NCBI RefSeq assembly: GCF_051020765.1
Contig: NC_134934.1
Span: 15,018,001 to 15,082,000, forward strand
DNA length: 64,000 bases
DNA from: Lasioglossum baleicum
Taxonomy: Eukaryota; Arthropoda; Insecta; Hymenoptera; Halictidae
Direction: 5' to 3'
Positions 56,434 through 64,000 of this stretch are shown piece after piece. The position numbers were made by a program, and so were the translations under genes. How positions within the stretch are numbered: the stretch's first letter is position 1; each line of letters begins with the position of its first letter. A model generated the notes under the pieces. That model did no database searches, was not told the origin of the DNA, and was given only the letters and a program-made list of their open reading frames with translations.

Positions 56434-58201
56434 TTAATAGCAAGAAGAACCAGAATCTTTGCTCAGATAATAATATAAAAAATTTAATGGTTCTTCAGAA
56501 AAAGATTCCTAAAAATTGCGCAAATGCTGCCTCATGAAAACGACAAGATTGTATTTATTCCGATCGTGACAATTCTTATTATTCAATGTGAATGATTTGA
56601 TTAAGAACAATCAAAACTTGAGATGTCTTTTCGGAGCAGAATTGCACGATTACCAATGAAAAACTTGCCAGGAAATTTCGAGAAGACCCTCAAACGATCG
56701 AGCAAAGTGTCAAGTTCTCGATGGAACGAAGTTTTTCCATTCGCGAACCTATCGAGCCGAGCCGCGGCGAACTTTCCGCCATTCCGTGCGAGCAGTTTCG
56801 CTTAATAATAAAATTGCAGTGTGTGTATTTGCCGCGTGGAAAAGCCCGCGTTTCCGGTTCATTTCACAGCGTTCCCGAACTTCCGATATTTTATTCGATT
56901 TGTACACAGACCTCGATTCCGAGACACGCGCAAAGCTCTGATCGACTGTGACATGTTTACGCCCGCGACTCGCCGACATTTCCGAAGAATGTCCGGTCTG
57001 TTTGTAAAGCGACCTTTCGCCTTCTAATCCTCCCGTTTAATCGTGGACACAGACGCGTTCTGCCGGAAGCCCCTGATCGATATTTTTGGGAACGGGATTG
57101 CAAAAGAAAATTTCATAGAATGTCACGAATGTAAAATTAATATTTTCTTCTTTTTTTAATAATTTAAAATAGTTTAATTTGGTCTAGCCTGTCTATTGTT
57201 TCCGATTTCATCGAATTATTTTAACTAGGAGAGAGCGTAGAAAATCCGCAGTGGAGTTATCAGACTGGTAAGATCGATCTTTCGGAGTGGGGGTGTTTAT
57301 CCGCGATTATTTGGCACGGTTTCCGCGCCGATATTTTCTGTTTTCTTTCCCAGCCTTCTTGCAGCCTTCCCTTTGAATGACTGCATAAGAATTCTCGTTA
57401 AAATGCCATGCTTCAAGGAGGACGCGATGAGGAGGTTGGAAAGGAGGGTTGGTTCAGGGAGAGGCTTTACTGTAACGGGGCTCTTCGTCTTCGTCTTCCC
57501 TACCCTTATCCGGGTTCTTCTTAGTCTCCTATTTTCATGCTTCTTCATCGGCCGAATCGAGGTTATCGGAGCACTCAATTATTTGGGTCATCGGGAGGCT
57601 AACGTTTTGTGTCTGCGTTGAACACACACTCGACTAGCCGCGAATATTTTGATGGCTGTGCATGCTGCCGCAATAAAACAATGTGAGAGCACTCTTAAAA
57701 ACCAGCTGCGTCTTGCCTCGTCAAAGATTAACCCGAGTAATCACACTGTAGTTCAGCAATATCGTTTTTTTCGGTTACGAGAAACTACCCCTCGAGACGA
57801 TAATAGAATTGAAATTTATGCGACTGTTTTTAATTTATTTGTTTGCTTCGATGCAGAGATGCATAATACTTGCAAGGGTGCAAGTAATCGATGAACAATT
57901 ATTTTGTAGATCCTTTCTATTTTCGTCCGAATTTAGGCGGTCCCCTTCTTCTACGTAAAATTGAATCTGAAATTAAAATTTCAGTGACGATTCCATTAAA
58001 TTAGGAACAAAATGTAACCGCTTGAGAAATGTTAGAACATAGCAGAACAGAATATACGCGATATACATGCTCCACACTATAATTTAACTCGACAAAGTGA
58101 AACTTGCTTTTTCAATATTCCTTAAAAGATTATGGAAACCCTCGGTCAAAGGCCGGCGAACTTAATCTTACCGACTCACGTTGCGGCGGAAAAACGTTTA
58201 A
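56434..58201. other. Non-coding stretch, nothing recognised
   Basis: CpG-richer at 56690-57060. Frames at 56721-57027 and 57297-57621 on both strands are unrecognised. A weak family-T-like word AAAATCCGCAGTGGAG lies near 57240. Confidence 0.4.
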
Positions 58202-58300
58202 TAGACTGCGGAACTTTATGCATTTTTATGCATATTTTTACCATAGCAGTTTCCCAAAAAAACGAAAAATTATCAGCTACTTTTTCTGCTCTAGTCTAAC
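58202..58300 (+). mobile_element. Family-T left end, short or truncated copy
   Basis: TAGACTGCGGAACTTTATGC followed by ATTTTTATGCAT. TCTAGTCTAA at 58288-58297 may be the worn other end. Confidence 0.5.
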
Positions 58301-58896
58301 CACTTCAGGACTGCCCAAGTAACATTTATACAAAGTATAAAACAAAAGGGTTAAATAAAACACGTTATATCTTGCCAGGCAGCTACTAAACATTTTCAGA
58401 ACTCGCTGAACGTTATAAAACGTCTTACATACATAATAAAAGCGGTAACACGGGCCATCGACGTTACGAAAACGGAAAATCACAGGCGCAGCACTCGTAG
58501 CGAGGCACTCAACGTTTTAATAACCTTCCGGTTGGTAAAATGTTCGGTATCTCTCTGGGTAAAGGACAGCTAGGGAGGAATACCTGATATTTCACTCTGC
58601 TCTTCGTGAGAGGAGGAAAGAAGAGAGGAAAGACGAAAGAAATAAAAATACATCTGAACGACGACGCAGTGGTGACATAAAGCAGTCCACCCTCTCTCTC
58701 TCTCTCTTCCCTGTACACCGGGTTTGAATGTAAATGGCCACTTTTCCCGAAGATGGATCCCAAGTACATCCCATTTCGATTCAAGGGGTTGTCGTTCGTT
58801 GTCGTACCCCACGGCAATCCTCTATTTTCGAAATTTTGCCCGCGACTTTCGCACTTTGGCAAGTTCGTTCGAAACTGTTCTTGGAATTGGAAGGAT
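58301..58896. other. Non-coding with a CT microsatellite
   Basis: (CT)n at 58691-58706. Overlapping frames on the - strand at 58509-58862 run through it and are unrecognised. Confidence 0.4.
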
Positions 58897-59076
58897 TATG
58901 ACAAGAATGAGTAGGTGCCATTTGAAACGGTGAAAACATTAGAACAATTTGAAAATACTGTTATATTATTTTCAGCTTATTAAACACACCAAGAAAGAAA
59001 ATCAATTTCCATTTCACTCCAGCTTGTTGCAATGCAGGTAGAAAATGTATATTTTGCATAAAGATCCGTTGTCTAT
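58897..59076 (-). mobile_element. Family-T MITE, inverted, 50221 subfamily
   Basis: GACAAGAATGAGTAGGTGCC, AAAATACTGTTATATTATTT, CATTTCACTCCAGCTTGTTG and TTGCATAAAGATCCGTTGTC mirror the copies at 50221 and 51345. The left terminus is worn. Confidence 0.65.
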
Positions 59077-60218
59077 TAATCACTATACGATAGTGCAGCC
59101 GCAATGCTTGCAAAGGGTATTTGATAATCAGAAATTTAGAGTTTCCGAAAAATATGTCGATGTTTAAATTTAAATTGAACGGATGTTCAATGTAATCGAT
59201 GGATTTGATATTCTGTCGAAGAGGATCTTTTACAGCAAATCGGCGTTCGAAAAGATCCGCAGACGATTAATTAGGTCACCACGTGACACAGGGGCGGAGG
59301 CCTCGTCCGATTTGTTTGCGGCTAGCTGGAGGAACAATGGCCGCGATTACCGCGATGAATATATTCATTGCGTGCCGTCTTCGCGGCCCTTTATCAGACA
59401 ATGAACGCGCTAGGTTCGCCGGGTCAGGACGACCAGGAGGAGATCCAGGCGAGAGATTACAGTTGCGCACGCGAAAGTACACGGAAATCAGATCTCCGTT
59501 TTCGAAGCTGCGCGCTCGAGATTATTGCGAAACCGCCGACGATGCACTTGCTCGGTATCTACGCAGCTTATCTACATTCTACCTTTTACACTGGACCCCG
59601 GGATCTGCAGATATACAATTAGGATTAATATATGTATTCGTACGCTGAATTATAAATTTCACTCTTTGATTATTCTATCGCTCGTTCTCTCTGCCGTTTA
59701 AAAGTCGATGATTCGCTCGAACATAAATCCCTCTCTTTGTCAAAGATAATTAATGACCCGTTTGATGTATGACACGGGTATCAATAAATGCGATTTCAAA
59801 CGCGAAATATTAAAACTTTGAAATGTACCACCCACGCTGCTGCGATTTTGAAATATTAGCTCGCAGTCACGTCATTTAAGTGGTACGCTCGATGCACAAC
59901 TCTCCCGTTGACAAACGAGGGAATAGTGAAGCACAAAATGCTTCCTATTCGATGGTATTATTAGAAAAAGTTGAACAGAAAGTTTGACTTGTATGCTCGG
60001 TACTCGGATCAATTTTTCTCCGGAAATAAGAACAACTTCTGACTTCCGAAGTTTCCTTAGAGAAATCGTTCGCTGCTAATCCCTCCGGGATGAGCGGCAC
60101 ACGTTCACCGTATCGACTGAACTTCAGCTAAGAAAAACAATGACTTAACACTGTTTCTACACTGAATCCACCAACAATACCCACTTCTAGATTTTTATTT
60201 CGTTATTGTATGGACAAC
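59077..60218. other. Non-coding stretch, nothing recognised
   Basis: CpG-rich at 59270-59540 with frames on both strands; otherwise AT-rich. No motif recognised. Confidence 0.4.
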
Positions 60219-60440
60219 GTGTGTGCCCATAATTATGAAAGTGGTCTAAGTGATATATTTCTTGTTTCGTGATATTTAAAGAAAAAAGGATATTAACACT
60301 AAACGAATTTCATATAATGTTGAAATAACAAGCACTATCTAACGGTTCATTTCTAACAATATCATAAAAATTACGATGAATTAGTTTAGTTTCAAATAAT
60401 GAGATATGAAATAATTTCTTTCATAATTATGGCACACATG
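60219..60440 (+). mobile_element. MITE with GTGTGCC-ATAATTATGAAA inverted ends
   Basis: CGTGTGTGCCCATAATTATG at the left is mirrored by TTTCATAATTATGGCACACA, TG at the right. The inner word AAAGTGGTCTAAGTGA is shared with 36092-36302. The 222-bp interior is AT-rich and non-coding. Confidence 0.65.
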
Positions 60441-61439
60441 TGGTTCAGCAAGTTCTGATGAAATTCCCTTGAAACAGCCGAATACATTTGTTTCCCTATT
60501 CGTTCCAGTGACTTAGTTCAAAGAAACCCGCAGATAAAGCAGTGACCATAAATCTCGATGTTCGAGGATCCACTTCCGGGAGGAATTATGCACAAGTTCC
60601 ACGGACTCGATCGTCGATGATTCCGGTAAGCCAATGGAGAGGCTATGCATAAACCGGTGATGGCAATCGATACAGCTGATTATTCATGAAATCAGCGAGG
60701 CCGGTGCTCTTTTAGGGTATCGGGCAGAGCGTCTCAGAACTCGTTTCCCTCCACTTACTCTTCTCTCGGCGGCCACTTTCCGACTAAGAAAGCACTTTGC
60801 ATCTGCTCCGGGGGATTCCTTTGTGACGATTTTTTCCCCGGGCGCTGATTAACGGACTCCGGTAACGAACAAACCATTATCGGAGCCGCGTTCAACGACT
60901 AGGCGTGACGGTAATGCCGTTAACGCGTTGCAATAAAAATCCAATTTCCCCTAATCGATGGATGTTCCGCGGAATCCGCGCAGGAAACCAGCCTGAATGG
61001 CTCGGCCGTCGAAGTATTATGGATGATCAGCGAATTGCGAAATTGCGAACAGTGTGGCCGAAACTTAGGGTCACACTAAGCCTACGACAATTAATTTTAT
61101 ATTTTACAATTGAACGGGTGAATGGATAAAGGCGTCAAAAGTAACAAATTGTTTGTTTTCTGTAAAAGAGTTTTTAGGGAGGTATGTTGTCCTTTTTTGA
61201 TGGATGAAGATAATAACACAAATCAATTACAAATATATATGTATATGTATCCATCAATGTACAATGTCTTAATAAATGCAATCTTTATAAGGCAACTTGT
61301 TCCAGTTACTTTGACCGAGTTTAATTATTAGATTGATCTCAATGCTAATTGTTTGAATAAATTTTAGCTGGTGTAAATAGTGTAATAGTCTATTCCTGTT
61401 CGATTAAACAAATTGCTCTGATTTTCGATGACTTTTATG
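60441..61439. other. Non-coding stretch
   Basis: TTAACGCGTTGCAATAAAA at 60920 could be the left partner of the PB-3-like end at 61463, making a 540-bp element, but only about 6 bases of the ends agree. Nothing else recognised. Confidence 0.3.
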
Positions 61440-61463
61440 GACACTGCCATGGCAGTGAACGCG
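61440..61463. mobile_element. PB-3-like terminus beside TTAA
   Basis: ACACTGCCATGGCAGTGAAC, GCG, then TTAA (61464-61467) resembles the PB-3 end GGCAGCGAACGTG-TTAA. The partner end is uncertain. Confidence 0.4.
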
Positions 61464-61850
61464 TTAACAGTCGCCATGGACTGTTTTTATCGCGGGAACG
61501 CGCATAAACGTTGGCCTCGCGTTAAATCGCGACCGGCCCGGCCCGGGAGATTCGCAAATACCGTTTTTAATCGGCCGAGGTGCCACTGCGAGCATCGGCT
61601 CCCGTGCCCGAGCCTAATCGAACCGCTAGCATCATCGAAATCGCGCGATTCCGTCGGCGATGCACTGCAACGCGATTTTCTTCTTATCGCTGCATGCAGC
61701 CCGGTGCATTACGGGAACGCTCGATAAGAATAATCGAACACACACTCCGCTGTTCTTCGGGAGTCTCGGGGAAAATTGCGACATGCATCGACGGTGCATT
61801 CTTTCGTAATCGAAAGATTTCTAGTGAAAGAGGAAACTTTGTTCGTTTGC
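61464..61850. other. Non-coding, CpG-rich
   Basis: Frames on the + strand at 61428-61876 with no recognisable motif. Confidence 0.4.
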
Positions 61851-61880
61851 TAGACTGCGAATCTTTGAATGGTTGATAAG
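61851..61880 (+). mobile_element. Family-T left-end fragment
   Basis: TAGACTGCGAATCTTTGAAT keeps the first 16 or so bases of the family with one change. The rest is lost. Confidence 0.4.
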
Positions 61881-63213
61881 AATAGTTCGTTGAAAAATTT
61901 TGGCTTCTAATTCTATTTAAATAGCGTGACCATTTTCAGAGTTAATTTCGTATTTTAGCGTGCGAATTGAATTATAAGAAAAAGATTGCTGACGATTATA
62001 GCGCTCACAAAATCTATTATTTTTGCTCAGCACCAAATTTGATCTACTTTCCCGCACTTTAAAAGTCTGCGAACGTCGCGAATCGCACAAAGATCGAACG
62101 GAACTATTCTGGTCGCGTGTGTTTCCTGTTTTAAACGGCAGGCGGTGGAAATAGCGATCTACAATGTGGTCTGCGAATCGTTCACGAGCGGTTACGATTA
62201 ATACAAATAGTTCTACTTCTACGTTTACTTCAACACGGTTGAAGGAACGTGAGGCGAATGCAACGTCCCTTGCAAATTCTCTTCCGCGTCCTTACATCCA
62301 CGCAAAGCGAATCAGAGGACTCGGAGGATCTTTGTTGCGAAACTTACGAGACCCTGGAGGCTTCGACGATGCTAAACGATGGTCCACGGGAGAAAACTTT
62401 TGCGAATGTTACTTCGAGAACAATGCGGCGGAATGCTTGTTCGAGGACCTGGAAGGTCTCTATCCTAAAAACTGTTCTGACCAACTGAACATTGTTCTAG
62501 ACACGTTCCATCGATTTGTACTTTGTATTTGTACTTACTTCTCCACGTCACTTTGTAACAACAAAGCAGAACTTCGAAACACTACGACCAAATTACTAAA
62601 ACCTCTATGTCTGATTTATGAAAAACGCCGCATGTCTTAATTTCAAAAGATTTGAATTTACGCATTAATTTAGCTTTATACTACAAGATTTACGTATTTA
62701 CCAGAAAGAAAGTCATGAAAACAAATTCGAGAGGCTCAAAAATACAATGCAACATAGCGATGAAAACTCAAAACGGCAATATCTCGAAAGTGAAAGTATG
62801 TAACATGCGTCGTTCTTCCTGACAGCCACAGAAATATTCGACCAACGATCCAACATCGACTTCTCCGCACCACTTTGCAACAAGAAAATTGAACTTGGAA
62901 ACACTAGAACGCAATTGCTAGGATCTGGAAAACCCAGCAGCGAGCATAAATATTCGATCAACGATCCAGCACGGAGGAGAGCCGTGTCTCGAGTAGCATC
63001 GCGTCTTCTCTTAGGTCCGGAAAATTTCTCTGTGGTGACGCAACGCGTGTGGGTGCTCGTAGACGGAGTAAATAAAACGACCTTGACTTTCGGGCATCTC
63101 TGGGCGGCGATGGATCTTGACCGTCTTCTGAAAGTCTCCAGAGGAACCGGACTTCCGCAGGATCCGTTCCGGCGGACTCCAGTTCCGCGGCACCACTTCT
63201 ATCACTGACTCAC
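61881..63213. other. Non-coding or intronic, with unrecognised frames
   Basis: A + frame at 62164-62640 (158 codons, several cysteines) and others at 62249-62488 and 62915-63208 overlap different frames and match nothing I know. If the - strand first-exon candidate to the right is real, this would be intron. Confidence 0.35.
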
Positions 63214-63575
63214 GTGGCCGCGACTTTCACACCTGTGCTGTCAGAGAGGTGGGGGGTTCAGGTAACACAACAGAAGGGGTTCAGGTGACACAAAAAGGGT
63301 GGGAGGGAGACACGTTCTCAAAGCGTTCCTCTACGCTAGAGATCGAGATCCTTTTTTCCGCGAGTACCACGTACACACGTGCGCGGAAAACCGTTCACCA
63401 GGGGTTAGATTAATTAATAAAGGGTTGATTAGGGGGTTCACTAGATGTTGAGACGCATCATCATCGAGGGGAGACCACCACGTTTAACACATCAGACACA
63501 AGGACCAGCCGAAGGACGAGGCGACAACCCCGGGCGGAGGAATCGCTCGCTCGCGGCGCGGTCTGGGCGGTGACT
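63214..63575 (-). other. Candidate non-coding first exon on the - strand
   Basis: Read right to left, an arthropod-type initiator TCAGTC (A at 63575) opens a GC- and CpG-rich stretch. It ends at a good donor, GGCCAC|GTGAGTCAGTG (GTGAGT at 63213-63208). No long ATG frame starts inside, so it would be a 5'UTR exon. Evidence is composition plus two short signals only. Confidence 0.25.
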
Positions 63576-63720
63576 GAGCGGACCGAGGCGTCGAGACGCT
63601 CGGCGTCCCTCCCACCCTTTCTCTCTCTTACTCTCTCACTCTTCCTCTCTTGCTTGCTTTCTCTCGCGCCGGATCCTGCAAGCCTCACGAATACCAGTTT
63701 TCGGATGCTCTCCCCGGCCC
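63576..63720 (-). promoter_or_regulatory. CpG-rich promoter-like block with a pyrimidine tract
   Basis: CpG-dense sequence followed (on the + strand) by a CT-rich run at 63612-63664. No TATA is seen at the expected distance, consistent with a TATA-less initiator promoter. Function is inferred. Confidence 0.3.
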
Positions 63721-63792
63721 TTGCTCAACTTCTGACTCGCTACGATCAGCGTTGCACGATGATTTTTCGTGTGTTGATGCATTGACAGTATA

Positions 63793-64000
63793 CAGGGTGG
63801 TCCAGCTAAATGTAGCCACTTAAATGTCTCCTTTAAATGTCTGGGTGAAATATAAGGCAGTGACAGATTAGAAAATCCAAGAATGTTGTTATGATTAGAC
63901 GGTTACGATTAGATGATTAGATTATGATTAGCGGATTTTATGCATTTATGGCAAAAATGAGCAGCTGTAATTTAAAACAGTAAAGCTATTAGGAAAATTA
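63793..64000 (-). mobile_element. Second composite (CAGGGTGGTCC element plus family T), cut by the window end
   Basis: TA, then CAGGGTGGTCCAGCTAAATG, TCTCCTT, then about 90 bp later several GATTAGA words and the family-T end GCGGATTTTATGCATTTATG at 63931. Read against the inverse of 27321-27250, the order of parts is the same: outer end, short repeats, family-T end. The element continues outside the window. Confidence 0.6.

Noticed and set aside
60747..60790. CTTTCTTAG followed by about 25 nt and GTAAGT on the - strand as a microexon
   Set aside because: The acceptor tract is short and the exon tiny; without a neighbouring exon this is expected by chance.
60920..61467. A 540-bp piggyBac-like element between two TTAACGCGTT-type words
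   Set aside because: Only about six bases of the ends agree; just the right end resembles PB-3.

Overview
This is animal nuclear DNA, most likely from a hymenopteran insect such as a bee or other aculeate. The reasons are an AT-rich background broken by CpG-rich stretches, no bacterial gene structure, and a dense load of short DNA-transposon relics of the Tc1/mariner type (TA target sites) and piggyBac type (TTAA target sites). The species call is an inference; no diagnostic gene is present. I found no complete protein-coding gene, tRNA, rRNA or CRISPR array. Most long open frames lie in GC-rich stretches where stop codons are rare by chance, and I recognise no protein family in them.

The window is best read as intergenic or long-intron DNA with a few possible exon pieces: a terminal coding exon on the + strand (47807-47971), a 43-nt internal exon on the - strand (8327-8369), a weaker terminal exon (31557-31751), a small secreted-peptide frame (24964-25149), and a CpG-rich promoter with a first-exon candidate on the - strand (63214-63720). 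If the two - strand signals belong to one gene, much of the window would be its first intron. That is speculation that RNA data could settle.

The commonest component is a short inverted-repeat element, called family T here. Its left end resembles TAGACWGCGGATCTTTATGC, its right end resembles GCATAAAATCCGCWGTCTA, and full copies are about 200 bp. About 17 full or partial copies lie in both orientations. Around them are other relics: three piggyBac-like MITE families (PB-1, PB-2, PB-3), two small mariner-like palindromes, two hairpin MITEs beginning CAGGGTGTCCC, a family beginning CAGGGTGGTCC, a 520-bp Tc1-like deletion derivative that keeps transposase residues, an 844-bp element with arms of about 150 bp, several foldback structures, and a 5'-truncated non-LTR retrotransposon with a reverse-transcriptase C-terminal frame and a TAA-rich tail.

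Layout: 1-5.1 kb holds a PB-2 end, a worn composite repeat and an 80-bp tandem array; 6-16.5 kb holds T copies, a mariner palindrome, PB-1 and the 43-nt exon; 20-25.6 kb holds PB relics, a TATA-headed open frame and the peptide frame; 26.3-27.3 kb is a nested composite; 29.8-39.4 kb is the densest transposon cluster; 41-44.7 kb has the 844-bp element and a foldback; 46.5-61.5 kb alternates relics with the terminal exon and CpG-rich blocks; 63.2-64 kb has the promoter-like block and a second copy of the composite cut by the window edge. No metabolic or multi-gene system is visible; the novelty is in transposon structure.
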